NCBI RefSeq assembly: GCF_000614185.1
Contig: NZ_BAKM01000021.1
Coordinates: forward strand, 1 to 64,000
DNA length: 64,000 bases
Origin: Phocaeicola sartorii JCM 17136 = DSM 21941
GTDB taxonomy: Bacteria; Bacteroidota; Bacteroidia; Bacteroidales; Bacteroidaceae
Reading direction: 5' to 3'
Below are positions 46,962 to 56,375 of this stretch, in pieces. The notes beneath the pieces were generated by a model. That model saw only the letters and a list, made by a program, of their open reading frames with translations, made no database searches and was not told where the DNA came from. The position numbers and the translations under genes are program-made. Positions within the stretch are counted from its first letter, which is position 1; every line of letters starts with the position of its first letter.

Positions 46962-47625
46962 ACATCTGGGACAAAAGATAATTCTTTTGTCTATTGAACT
47001 GTTCAAGTACTGATAATTCATTGTCGATTTTCGCATCAATGCTTTGCAATGTTGACGCAATTTCCATATTGCAACTATGTCCATAAGTTGGAATCATTAT
47101 TCCGCGAACAATATCAGCGTTGATATTGCTTTGTGTACCAGTTTCAAGATACTTGTGGATGTGGCGATACTTAAAGTATGACAAGTAGTAGTACAGATAA
47201 TCTAATAAATCTTTGTCTTTGAGCTGCATCGCAAACATTGCCTGGCTTGTAGTAATAGGTATTTCATTTATAGTTACCAAGCCAACTGATGCGTACATTG
47301 ACATTATTAAACTATACTTTGGAACTACCCATGCCGAAGAGTTTTCTAATCCACTTTGGCTCAAATGATTTTCTGTGTATCGGACATACTTACCTTGTTT
47401 TGTTATATCATTAATACTCAAGAATGGTATTTCTCCATTATAGTATTCTTTATTTGTGGAAGTCGGAGTACCACCAGCCTTGCCTTTTGAGTACAAAGTG
47501 TCTAATCTATTCCATCCATTAGGCTTTTGAGTAAATACCTGTTTACTAATCGCAGACATTACCGCACTACAATCCTTAATTAAAGGGCTTGCAGTTGCGC
47601 TAACAACCAAAGGAAAGCCTAACAT
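46954..47625 (-). CDS. hsdS: Silent hsdS 3' half-cassette (second TRD donor for copy A)
   Basis: From about 47556 leftwards the minus strand encodes a half specificity subunit. After the repeat 'SAISKQVFTQ' comes a TRD ('LYSKGKAGGTPTSTNKEYYNGEIPFLSI' to 'NINADIVRGIMIP') and a coiled coil ending 'QKNYLLSQMFI'. It has no first TRD and no credible start, although the frame stays open to 47625. It lies tail to tail with hsdS copy A and can exchange with that gene's second half through IR3 (17 bp). Confidence 0.8.
   Translation of the reverse strand: MLGFPLVVSATASPLIKDCSAVMSAISKQVFTQKPNGWNRLDTLYSKGKAGGTPTSTNKEYYNGEIPFLSINDITKQGKYVRYTENHLSQSGLENSSAWVVPKYSLIMSMYASVGLVTINEIPITTSQAMFAMQLKDKDLLDYLYYYLSYFKYRHIHKYLETGTQSNINADIVRGIMIPTYGHSCNMEIASTLQSIDAKIDNELSVLEQFNRQKNYLLSQMFI
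47540..47556 (-). repeat. Inner inversion repeat IR3, right copy
   Basis: Exact reverse complement of 46350-46366; marks the 5' edge of the minus-strand half-cassette. Confidence 0.8.
47567..47591 (+). repeat. Inner inversion repeat IR2, left copy
   Basis: A 25-base segment encoding LQSLIKGL, the exact reverse complement of 48704-48728. Only ten bases separate it from IR3, so the two half-cassettes start back to back. Confidence 0.9.
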
Positions 47626-48112
47626 TGCAATTTCTCAGCGTTTAGAGTGTCATAGCTCAACACTTCAAGAGAGTGAAGTGTTGTCGAATGGATTGTATAA
47701 AGTATTTGGAGCAAATGGCTTGGTTGGCTATATCAATACGGCGCAAATGAACGGTGATGCGATACTGGTAATCAAGGATGGTTCGGGTGTTGGTACAGTT
47801 TCCTACGCACAAGGCAAGTTTTCGGTAATTGGCACACTTAACTATCTTACAGCCATAGGTAATATTGATTTGCGGTATCTGTACTTTGCGCTGTCAGTGT
47901 TCAACTTTCAACCGTATAAAACTGGTATGGCGATACCACATATCTACTTCAAAGATTATGGTAAAGCGAAAATATATTGCCCTTCGATTACCGAACAAAA
48001 GAGTGTCGCAAATGTGCTTGACAAATTGGAGAGCAAACTCTTTGTTGAGCAAGGACTTCTTGCGTCATTCAATCAACAAAAACAGTATTTATTAGGACAG
48101 ATGTTTATATGA
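47567..48112 (+). CDS. hsdS: Silent hsdS 3' half-cassette (second TRD donor for copy B)
   Basis: The plus-strand frame is open from IR2 ('LQSLIKGLAVALTTKGKPNIAIS') through a TRD ('NGLYKVFGANGLVGYINTAQMNGDAILV', 'VGTVSYAQGKFSVIGTLNYL') to a coiled coil ending 'QKQYLLGQMFI'. There is no first TRD and no promoter. It lies tail to tail with the expressed hsdS copy B, and exchange through IR2 would swap the second TRD of that gene. Confidence 0.82.
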   Translation, partial: LQSLIKGLAVALTTKGKPNIAISQRLECHSSTLQESEVLSNGLYKVFGANGLVGYINTAQMNGDAILVIKDGSGVGTVSYAQGKFSVIGTLNYLTAIGNIDLRYLYFALSVFNFQPYKTGMAIPHIYFKDYGKAKIYCPSITEQKSVANVLDKLESKLFVEQGLLASFNQQKQYLLGQMFI

Positions 48113-49320
48113 ACATCTGCCTCAATAGATACTGTTTTAGGTCTAAAATTCTTTCAAGCAAGGCTTCTTCAATGTCAAGTTTTGTTGTGTATCCTTGTAT
48201 AGCAGCAACAATCTTGCCTTGTTCTTCTATGCTTGGAAGTTCAACAACCACATTTGCGATTTCATTATAATGTAGATGAATAATGGTTGTTCCTTTGGCA
48301 TACTTAGACAAACGCTTGTTGGCAATATAATTGAAATAGTAGCTTAGGTAGACTGGATTATATTCTTGCGAGATTTTAATGGCAAACATATCACCTCCCA
48401 AGATTATATCTTTTTCCATCAAAGCCGATGGCGCAATTAGAGAAAGGGCATCAACGGTAGTTGATGCTGGAAACAATAAATCCCGTCCTCTGCTTAATGT
48501 TGACAAGCCCTTTTCAATATGTGTCCTACTCTTTACCTCATCTACAACACAACCATATATCGTGAATAGTTCGCCATAAAAGATACACGGATTCCCATTT
48601 GCCGTAAGTTGTTCTTTTGACATAGACATAGTTGAATATGCTTCTCCCAAATCACGGATTTTGGCTTTAATAGTATGAGGGTTCGTGGAATAATGAGTAA
48701 CCACAAGCCCTTTAATTAAGGATTGTAGCTTGTCAATGATTTTGTTTTGGGTTGCTATACGATCATCAAGCAACGATAGTAATTTGGCGATTTTTTGTTG
48801 TTCTTGCAAACAAGGGTTATAGGTGGAAATTGCTTTTAGGTGTTCGCCATAAAGGTGAACAACGGAAACACCTTGTGCCACTTTTGCAATATCGTATTTA
48901 CGTTTACCATTCAATTGGTAGCTCATAAAAGCTCCATCATACTGATATAAACTAATGATATTCAAATCACCACCTAACAGAATATTGTCAAAAGGAACAC
49001 AACGAGCTGTCGCTATATCTACCGCAGTTTCACCAGAGCAAGGAATAATTACATCATTTGCCTTGCTCCTTTTAAGTTTTGAATTATCAATATTTTGTCC
49101 TGCTACTAATCTCTTTAATAATCTCTGATTTATACTTGGTATATAATTCGCCGTACAAAATACACAGTTCACCATCATTAGATACTTGTTCTTTCGATAT
49201 ACCTATTCCTTTTGACAGAGTAGCTATTTCGTCCAATCGTTCCACCTTCCACTCCCCTGTAAACTCCGGGAATCTCAGATTTGGAACATTGAGGATTTTA
49301 TTTTCGTTATTATTTGCCAT
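48105..49320 (-). CDS. hsdS: Type I specificity subunit in the expression position (hsdS copy B, frameshifted)
   Basis: This copy has a proper ATG (49318-49320, MANNNENKILNVPNLRF) and follows hsdM and the RhuM gene on the same strand. Its first TRD breaks at the A4 run (plus-strand T4 at 49093-49096). Removing one base gives 'SSRTNIDNSKLKRSKANDVIIPCSGETAV', a natural TRD, and the protein then continues through the central coiled coil, IR2, the second TRD and 'LKQYLLRQMFI', about 404 residues. Both TRDs of this copy resemble each other (ISKEQ...ILYGELYTKY and MSKEQ...IFYGELFTIY). The shift could be an off state or a consensus error. Confidence 0.82.
48704..48728 (-). repeat. Inner inversion repeat IR2, right copy
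   Basis: Exact 25-base reverse complement of 47567-47591, in the central coiled-coil region of hsdS copy B. Confidence 0.9.
49246..49290 (-). repeat. Outer inversion repeat IR1, right copy
   Basis: Reverse complement of 45738-45782 with one mismatch; begins ten codons into the expressed hsdS. Confidence 0.92.
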
Positions 49321-49325
49321 AATCG

Positions 49326-50732
49326 TTATTCTTTATCAGGGTTAATGTCAAACGGCAACAATTTGTCACCATTATTAAACCGGTCGAAATCAGAGATAAA
49401 AGAACGGTCTTGAATCACGTTATATTTTTCGTACTCACCATACGCCTTCTCTCGTGCAGCTTCTTGTGAAACCTTACCGGCAGTATCTTGTGCCTTATAG
49501 TCCATAGTGCCAAGAAACTGTTCAAGTCGTTGTTTCCAGTCTTCCATCGTTGTGATGATGTGACGTTGGGCACGAAGCTCTGCAAATTCAAGAAATGCAT
49601 TAGTTACACCATTGAGTTCGGAAACCTCTTTGTCTGACAAGTAGTTCTTTGCCACAATCGTATCGGACTTTTGTACTCTGCCATCAGGTGCCTTCTTCCA
49701 AGTGGTCAATCCCATGTGTGGCATTTCAGAGTCGGCACGCTCATATACTATTTCGGCAGCGGTACGATGAGTTACAGCCAAGTGCATTATATTTTGCACC
49801 ATTTTGAAGAACAATTTGGTAGAATCCGATTTCGGGTCATAGTCGGCACTGCATTCCGCATAGATGTCTGTTATCTTCTGGTAGTAGCGGCGTTCCGATG
49901 TGCGTATCTCACGAATACGCTCCAGCAAGTCATCAAAATAATCTTTGCCAAAGTGCTTTCCCTGTTTTAGACGTTCATCATCAAGTGCATACCCCTTAAT
50001 GACAAATTCCTTCAAGACAGACGTAGCCCAAATACGGAACTGAGTGGCCTGATAGCTATTGACACGATAACCTACCGCTATGATAGCATCCAAATTATAG
50101 AACAATGGAGTACGTTCCACATCACGTCCTCCCTCTGATTGAACTATCCCAATTTTTCGGATAGTTGCCTCTTTGGTAAGTTCGCCAGACTCGTAAATCT
50201 GCCCAAGATGATAGTTGATCGTCCGTACATCCACCCCGAACAAGTCCGCCATGCGCTTTTGCGACATCCAAAATGTTTCACTATTGAATATTACCTCTAC
50301 TCGAACTTCACCTTGTGCGGTTTTATAGAGTAACAAATTGGAACTAAACGAATTTAGCACCAATTCGTTGGTAGATATGGTTTGAGAAAAATAATCTCTT
50401 GCCTGTTGTACCAATACTTTTTTTGCATCGGCATTTTCAGCAATAATCATACACGCCATACGTGACAAGCGGAAGATACCGACTTTACGGAACGAACCGC
50501 TCCCTATCTTTACCATGTCAACCGCTTGGTTGAAATGCTCGTCAATCTTCATCCCTTTTATGCCTGCAACTTTGATTGCCTTATCTATGACTTTTTGGAA
50601 TTTCCAATAAGCCGAATATCCCATAGCAGCGCATAGGTCACGTGAACTCCAATATTCATTCTCGTTCTCATCGTGACGACGGATATTGTCGAATGAAGGA
50701 CGCATTTCAGGTATGTTGTCTATCTCTGCCAT
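49326..50732 (-). CDS. DinD-like BRO-N plus RhuM fusion protein
   Basis: Two known families are joined in about 468 residues. Residues 1-140 resemble DinD ('WSSRDLCAAMGYSAYWKFQKVIDKA', 'NQAVDMVKIGSGSFRKV', 'LSRMACMIIAENADAKK'). From about 150 the protein is RhuM-like ('VIFNSETFWMSQKRMADLFGVD', 'NLDAIIAVGYRVNSYQATQFR', 'WATSVLKEFVIKGYALDDERL'). A helical C-terminal part follows. DinD and RhuM occur widely in restriction and defence loci without a settled activity. It lies between hsdM and hsdS, 5 bases before hsdS. The start MAEIDN at 50732 just clears the hsdM stop; 50747 is also possible. Confidence 0.8.
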   Translation of the reverse strand: MAEIDNIPEMRPSFDNIRRHDENENEYWSSRDLCAAMGYSAYWKFQKVIDKAIKVAGIKGMKIDEHFNQAVDMVKIGSGSFRKVGIFRLSRMACMIIAENADAKKVLVQQARDYFSQTISTNELVLNSFSSNLLLYKTAQGEVRVEVIFNSETFWMSQKRMADLFGVDVRTINYHLGQIYESGELTKEATIRKIGIVQSEGGRDVERTPLFYNLDAIIAVGYRVNSYQATQFRIWATSVLKEFVIKGYALDDERLKQGKHFGKDYFDDLLERIREIRTSERRYYQKITDIYAECSADYDPKSDSTKLFFKMVQNIMHLAVTHRTAAEIVYERADSEMPHMGLTTWKKAPDGRVQKSDTIVAKNYLSDKEVSELNGVTNAFLEFAELRAQRHIITTMEDWKQRLEQFLGTMDYKAQDTAGKVSQEAAREKAYGEYEKYNVIQDRSFISDFDRFNNGDKLLPFDINPDKE

Positions 50733-50739
50733 AACACTA

Positions 50740-52292
50740 CTATTCAACTAGTCCCAATTCTTTCAGATAGCCTTCAATCTCTTTATCAAGGTCAGCACGT
50801 TTAGCTTCGAGTTCTTTAATCTCTGCCATTACCGCCTTGATGTCAATTGGTTCTTCTTCCTCAAAGGTATCGACATAACGAGGGATATTCAGATTATAGT
50901 CATTGTCTGCTATCTCTTGCAGTGTGGCAAGATGACTGTACTTCTCTATTTCCTTACGGTCACGATAGGTTTCTACAATCTTATCGATATGCTCTTTACG
51001 CAGTTTATTTTGAGTCTTGACTTTCTCAAACTCCTTGCTTGCATCTATGAAAAGGATATTATCATCTTCCTTACGGCATTTCTTCATCACAAGGATACAA
51101 GTCGGAATACTTGTACCATAGAATATATTAGCCGGTAAACCGATAATGGCATCGATATAGTTTTTCTTTTCTATCAGGAAACGGCGTATTACCCCTTCTG
51201 CATTACCACGGAACAAAACACCATGTGGAGCGACACAAGCCATCGTACCACCTTCGTTCAAGTGATAAATCATGTGCAGAATAAAAGCATAATCTGCTGT
51301 CTTCTTTGGCGCAAGTCGCCCTGCTTTGCTGAAACGGTCATCGGTATTGAATTTGTCGGCAGCGTCCATTCGGCAGAGAATGGAGGATTTGCAACTACCG
51401 CATCAAACTGAGTGTCGCCAAAGGCATCCCATTCAAGCGTATCTCCGTTTTCAATCTTGAAGTTACTGAATCTGATACCGTGAAGCAACATATTCATTCG
51501 GGCAAGGTTGTAGGTCGTCGGGTTCTTTTCCTGTCCGTAAATATCAACCGCATTCCCGATGCTTGCAGCACGAAGAAGCAACGAGCCACTGCCGCAAGTC
51601 GGGTCATAGACATTGCGCAATCGCTGGCGTCCGATGGAAACAATTTCTGCCAAGATACGGCTGACTTCCTGCGGAGTATAGAACTCTCCGGCTTTCTTTC
51701 CGGCTCCTGCCGCAAATTGCGAAATCATATATTCGTAAGCATCGCCCAAGATGTCGATTTCCTGTGATGCCTCTACGCCAAAGTCTATATCATCCAATGC
51801 AAGTAGCACATTGCTTACGAGTGTGTTTTTGTCATCGGCTGTTTTACCAAGTTTCGGCGAGGCTAAATCAATATCAGAAAACAATCCGCCAAAATCTTCT
51901 TCGCTGTCCTGTCCAAGAGTGCTGTCTTCGATACGCTTCAATGAACGTTCAAGTATAGGTAAAATGTTCTCTTTCCGCTTGATGGCCTCTATTACGGACG
52001 AAAACAAGAATTTCGGTTCAATGAAGTAACCTATATTTTCCAAGCATTGGTTCTTTGCTTCCTCTTGTAACTCGACCGCATCGGTATCATCCATTTCCCA
52101 CAATTCCTTAAAGGTTATTTCATCATCCACCAAGGCATTGTTGGCATACTTCTCTATTTTCTCCGACAAGTATTTATAGAAAATGAAACCTAATGTAAAA
52201 TACATAAAGTCGCTTGCCGACATATTGCCTCGCAAACGGTTTGCGACCTCCCAAAGCTGGTCACGGAGCTTTTGTTGCAGTTCTTCGCTCAT
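50740..52292 (-). CDS. hsdM: Type I methyltransferase subunit HsdM (one frameshift)
   Basis: HsdM is the N6-adenine methyltransferase of the type I complex. The N-terminal helical domain (MSEELQQKLRDQLWEVANRLRG) is followed by 'GEFYTPQEVSRILAEIV', the SAM loop 'YDPTCGSGSLLL' and the catalytic 'VVANPPFSAEW' (NPPF). Right after this the frame shifts at plus-strand G51364. One more base gives AADKFNTDDRFSKAGRLAPKKTADYAFILHM and the rest to 'LKELGLVE', about 517 residues. As the shift lies in a conserved part and the remainder is undamaged, an error or very recent change is likely. Confidence 0.9.
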
Positions 52293-52298
52293 AATATC

Positions 52299-53222
52299 TT
52301 ATTCCTTATTTTTATTTATTGTTTGACGCAATAGATTAAAAACATAATCCATTTCTGTATCGCCTTTCAATGGAAAACGAACCTCGTAAGCTCCATTTCC
52401 CCAATGCCCAACTTTTGACACATCACGAGTAATACATTCAGGGTCTTTGAGTGTTCCTTTCTTCGCATTGAGAAACAGTCTTATACCCTTATTTTGCATA
52501 ACTATATCACAAAACACCTTACTTCCAATTTTGAAACCTATAGTTTTCTTCTTGGGATATATTGTAATATCTTCTCCAACTGATAGTAAAAACTCTTTGA
52601 TTTCCGCATATATGTTCAGGAGATTATCTTCTATATTCGCTAAATGATCCTGTTCGCTATACACTTTAATCTCTTTACTTACCGTAGTTATTGTCTCACT
52701 ATTAGAGACTGTTTTAATACTTTCTTTGCTTGAACGATTTACTATCTGCTCAAAAGAAAGTGTATCATTTGTAAAGCGCTTGATTTCCCATAGTTCTATA
52801 GGCAAATCCTTGAAATTGATAGCCTCTTTTTGATAAGCTGTAAAATTAGGAGAAACAAACAACACCTTTGATTGAGACCAATCCACATCATTCCGTTTGA
52901 GAGTACCTGACTTAGACTCGTTGTACTCTAAAATGAATTCTGCCTTGTTATTTAGCATCAGAGACAGATAAGCATAACCTTGGTCTATTACACTAAAATT
53001 CTTATCTCTTTTATATTCTATTATTACAAAAGACTTTTTATCCGAATCAAAAGCTAAAGAGTCTATCCGGAAAGAGCCAATAGAGAATTCAGTCTTGATA
53101 AAATCAAGTCCAAGCAATGTCTGAAGATTCTTTTCAACTATGTTTTGAATTTCTTTCTCTAGCTTAAATGGCTTCTCCTTTATAAGCGTCAGTTGATCAG
53201 TATATATTTTATATGTTGACAT
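52299..53222 (-). CDS. PDDEXK-type nuclease-like protein with DUF5655 domain
   Basis: The 307-residue product has a restriction-nuclease-like core in its N-terminal half ('RIDSLAFDSDKKSFVIIEYKRDK', the D...ExK pattern, then 'VIDQGYAYLSLMLNN'). A C-terminal domain of DUF5655 type follows ('KKTIGFKIGSKVFCDIVMQNKGIRLFLNAK', 'RDVSKVGHWGNGAYEVRF'). It is inserted between hsdR and hsdM, 2 bases after hsdR and 6 before hsdM, so it is made with the restriction system. Its exact function is not known. The ATG at 53222 is favoured over a TTG start at 53234. Confidence 0.8.
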   Translation of the reverse strand: MSTYKIYTDQLTLIKEKPFKLEKEIQNIVEKNLQTLLGLDFIKTEFSIGSFRIDSLAFDSDKKSFVIIEYKRDKNFSVIDQGYAYLSLMLNNKAEFILEYNESKSGTLKRNDVDWSQSKVLFVSPNFTAYQKEAINFKDLPIELWEIKRFTNDTLSFEQIVNRSSKESIKTVSNSETITTVSKEIKVYSEQDHLANIEDNLLNIYAEIKEFLLSVGEDITIYPKKKTIGFKIGSKVFCDIVMQNKGIRLFLNAKKGTLKDPECITRDVSKVGHWGNGAYEVRFPLKGDTEMDYVFNLLRQTINKNKE

Positions 53223-53224
53223 CT

Positions 53225-56053
53225 TTATTCCCAATTAAACGTTCTTATTATATTACGCAATCTTTCCATTATTCTCGTTAACGCCTTTCTGGTTTTTATA
53301 AGACCTAGATGCTTTTCTTTCAATGCCTTTTGTATGATTTCCGGCTGCTCTTTTTGCAGGTAATCATATTCTTTAAGGAAGTGATTCAGTACTGATGGCG
53401 ATATCTCCTCTTCCTCAGCCAATGAATTAACAGCATTTTCTCTCTCAACGGCAATATAGCGGTTCAACCGTTCTTCCAAATCGCTTGTCCCGTCGACCTT
53501 GCCTCGCTGCATCATGAAGTTCTCCTTATCGTCATCCACATTCTTTTGAATGAAACCATCGATAAGTTTGGCTTTGCTACGCATCTCGGCATCTTTAATC
53601 ATCGTGTCAATGATATTCTGACGGCGTTCTGCGTAATCGGCACTATATGGGTCAAGTTCCGCAATGAGTTCAAGGATATACGCCACATTGATAATGTCGC
53701 TATGCAAAAGTTCAAGACAGAAATCTATATCTTCCAGCCCTTGATTATTTCCATATGGGACAGGATCTTCCGCTACGACTGATGGAGTTGCAGGCGGTTC
53801 TATAAACCCGACCGTAATATCAAGATACTTACTCTTATAGTCGTTGAATTGCTGTTCAGTCACACCGAGGTCTTCCGCCTCCTCGCTATAATCTTCGTAT
53901 ATCTGGATTTCCGCATGTTTACGAATAATATCACGAAATGCAAGCACAAAATTCTTCTTGTCATTTTCGCTTTGCAGAAAATCTATACTGCCGGGTGTAG
54001 GATATTTTTTCAGGAACTCTGTTGCCAAGCATTTATATTCCTTTTTTACATCCTCAAACGGAGGGCGTACTATATCTTCTGGATTGTCCGAGTTGCTGAA
54101 TAACTTGATTGCCGTATCAACATTGTTTTTCAAATCACGGAAGCAAACGATTTTACCGAAACGTTTCTTCTCGTTCAACACACGGTTTGTCCGGCTGAAT
54201 GCCTGCAACAAACCGTGATATTCCATGTTCTTGTCAACATAGAGCGTATTAAGTTTCTTGCTGTCGAAACCGGTAAGGAACATTCCGACAACAAGGCAAA
54301 GATCAAGCGGCTTCAGATCAGCTCGCTTCTTTTTCATGCGCAGATTGATGTCATCATAATAGGCACGGAAATTTTCTGTAGTAAAGGCAGTGCCGAACAT
54401 ATTGTTATAATCGTCCATAATGGCTTGCAGTTCATCCGCCTCACCCACGCTCTCTTTTTCATACTGCCCTGTACCCATGCCAGTCTGTTCATCATCCTGA
54501 CTATTGTTAGCAGCGTAAGTAAACACAGCACCAATACGGATTTTCGGATTCAACGATTTGAATATCTTGTAATAGCGTATAAGCATCGGCACAGATTGCA
54601 CTGCAAACAAGGCATCAAACTCTCCGTCGAATGTGGATTTGTTGAAATTGTTAAGGATAAACTTGGCGATTTCCTCCATACGAGTTTGATTGTCGTTGTC
54701 AACAACTTCGTTCCCATGATAATACTCCACAAGGAACCCAAGCACGTTTTCATCGGCTATAGCATCCTTAATAAGATATTTATGAAGACAATTTCCGAAT
54801 ATCTCTTTAGTGGTATGCCCATCTACTGCATTTTCAGTAAAGATAGGTGTTCCCGTGAAGCCAAAGATTTGAGCATTGTCAAAGAACTTCATAATCTTCT
54901 TATGACTATCCCCAAAGTGGCTGCGGTGGCACTCGTCAAATATCATCACGATACGTGAGTGGCGAATAGTTTCAATCTTGTTGCTATACCACGTCTTGCT
55001 GACTGCAGCATTGAGTTTCTGAATGGTAGTGATGATAATCTTGGAATTGCTTTGAAGCCGTTTCACAAGTTCATCCGTATTATCAGTACTATCCACCGCA
55101 CCCGGCTCAAACGCTTCATATTCCGATTGCGTTTGAGTATCAAGGTCGTGTCGGTCAACAACAAACATAACCTTATCCACATCGTTCAATTCCGATACAA
55201 GTTGTGCAGCCTTGAACGAAGTCAATGTCTTTCCGGCTCCTGTTGTATGCCATATATAGCCGTTATCGTTGGAGTTCTGCACACGATCTAGAATTTTTTC
55301 TACGGCATAGAACTGATAAGGACGAAGCACCATCAAGCACTTGTCGCCCTCATGCAACACGATATATTTCCCTATGATTTTGCCAAGCGTACATTTTTCC
55401 AAAAAGAATACGGCAAACTTATCCAACTCATTGAACGGATGATTGGCGGCATCCGTCCAATTAAATGTAAACTTATAACCGCTATTGGGATTATTGGCAA
55501 AATAACGGGTATTTACACCATTTGAGATAACAAACAACTGAATATAGTCAAACAATCCATGAAACGAGGTCTTATGATAACGTTGTATCTGATTGTAAGC
55601 CTGTTTGAGTTCTACTCCCCTGCGCTTTAATTCTATCTGAACCAATGGCAAACCATTGATAAGTATAGTCACATCATAGCGGCATTTTTTCCGTCCTTCA
55701 ACAGTAATCTGATTTGAGACCTGAAACTCGTTCTGACACCACTGGGTACGATTGAGAAATTCCACCCAAATCCTCTGTCCGTTTGTGGTATCAAGCGGAT
55801 AGAGGTCACGAAGTTTCTTGGCCTTTTCAAAACGAGTTCCACCTTCGAGATAAATCAATATCTTCTCAAACTCTTCATCCGTAAATGAAGTACGACCAAC
55901 CTCTGCCAATTGTTTCTTGTTATGAATCTCCAACTGACGTTTGAAATTGGCATAAAGATTATCCTCTTCGACAATTTGGACATACTCGTAGTCCATTTGT
56001 CGAAGTGTGGCTATCAATCCGGCTTCTAATGCCGCTTCGCTTTGTGTTGACAT
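53225..56053 (-). CDS. hsdR: Type I restriction subunit HsdR
   Basis: A 942-residue translocase-nuclease. The N-terminal nuclease domain has 'YDVTILINGLPLVQIELKRRG' (D...ExK). The motor has Walker A 'HTTGAGKTLTSF', the DECH box 'VMIFDECHRSHFG' and helicase motifs 'GFTGTPI' and 'QAFSRTNRV'. A helical C-terminal domain probably contacts HsdM. It cuts DNA lacking the methylation pattern set by HsdM and HsdS. The frame is intact. It follows an HTH regulator gene by 23 bases and leads the HsdR-DUF5655-HsdM-RhuM-HsdS operon. Confidence 0.95.
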   Translation of the reverse strand: MSTQSEAALEAGLIATLRQMDYEYVQIVEEDNLYANFKRQLEIHNKKQLAEVGRTSFTDEEFEKILIYLEGGTRFEKAKKLRDLYPLDTTNGQRIWVEFLNRTQWCQNEFQVSNQITVEGRKKCRYDVTILINGLPLVQIELKRRGVELKQAYNQIQRYHKTSFHGLFDYIQLFVISNGVNTRYFANNPNSGYKFTFNWTDAANHPFNELDKFAVFFLEKCTLGKIIGKYIVLHEGDKCLMVLRPYQFYAVEKILDRVQNSNDNGYIWHTTGAGKTLTSFKAAQLVSELNDVDKVMFVVDRHDLDTQTQSEYEAFEPGAVDSTDNTDELVKRLQSNSKIIITTIQKLNAAVSKTWYSNKIETIRHSRIVMIFDECHRSHFGDSHKKIMKFFDNAQIFGFTGTPIFTENAVDGHTTKEIFGNCLHKYLIKDAIADENVLGFLVEYYHGNEVVDNDNQTRMEEIAKFILNNFNKSTFDGEFDALFAVQSVPMLIRYYKIFKSLNPKIRIGAVFTYAANNSQDDEQTGMGTGQYEKESVGEADELQAIMDDYNNMFGTAFTTENFRAYYDDINLRMKKKRADLKPLDLCLVVGMFLTGFDSKKLNTLYVDKNMEYHGLLQAFSRTNRVLNEKKRFGKIVCFRDLKNNVDTAIKLFSNSDNPEDIVRPPFEDVKKEYKCLATEFLKKYPTPGSIDFLQSENDKKNFVLAFRDIIRKHAEIQIYEDYSEEAEDLGVTEQQFNDYKSKYLDITVGFIEPPATPSVVAEDPVPYGNNQGLEDIDFCLELLHSDIINVAYILELIAELDPYSADYAERRQNIIDTMIKDAEMRSKAKLIDGFIQKNVDDDKENFMMQRGKVDGTSDLEERLNRYIAVERENAVNSLAEEEEISPSVLNHFLKEYDYLQKEQPEIIQKALKEKHLGLIKTRKALTRIMERLRNIIRTFNWE

Positions 56054-56076
56054 ATTCTTGCCCTGCTATAGTGTTA

Positions 56077-56370
56077 TTACCTATTTATTCCAGCTTGTAA
56101 TATTTTGATGCCTAATGCATTTTCTATTTTGCACAAAGTTTCCAATGACAAATTCTCTCGGCCTTTCAACACTTTAGAAACATACTGCTGGGTGCAGTTC
56201 ATTTTCTCAGCCAGCACTCGTTGTGTCATGCCAAGTTCTCCCATTCGGTTCGACATAGTTGCGGCTATAGCCTGCGAATGGCAAACCCAATTTTCGCCTT
56301 TGCATTCCACTGTTTCCTCTTTTATTTCCAACGCGGTGTCTATCTTTTCTTTAGCCATTGTATGCATCAA
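56077..56370 (-). CDS. XRE-family HTH regulator of the restriction operon
   Basis: A 97-residue protein with one HTH_3 domain at about residues 38-92 ('MGELGMTQRVLAEKMNCTQQYVSKVLKGRENLSLETLCKIENALG'). It is the first gene of the hsd operon and resembles controller proteins or antitoxin-type repressors. Just upstream is a perfect 10-bp inverted repeat overlapping -7 boxes, which suggests that the protein regulates its own operon. Confidence 0.82.
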   Translation of the reverse strand: MMHTMAKEKIDTALEIKEETVECKGENWVCHSQAIAATMSNRMGELGMTQRVLAEKMNCTQQYVSKVLKGRENLSLETLCKIENALGIKILQAGINR

Positions 56371-56375
56371 AAAAA

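Noticed and set aside
44689..49320. Diversity-generating retroelement or phage tail-fibre shufflon
   Set aside because: No reverse transcriptase or template repeat; all invertible segments encode HsdS domains beside hsdM and hsdR.
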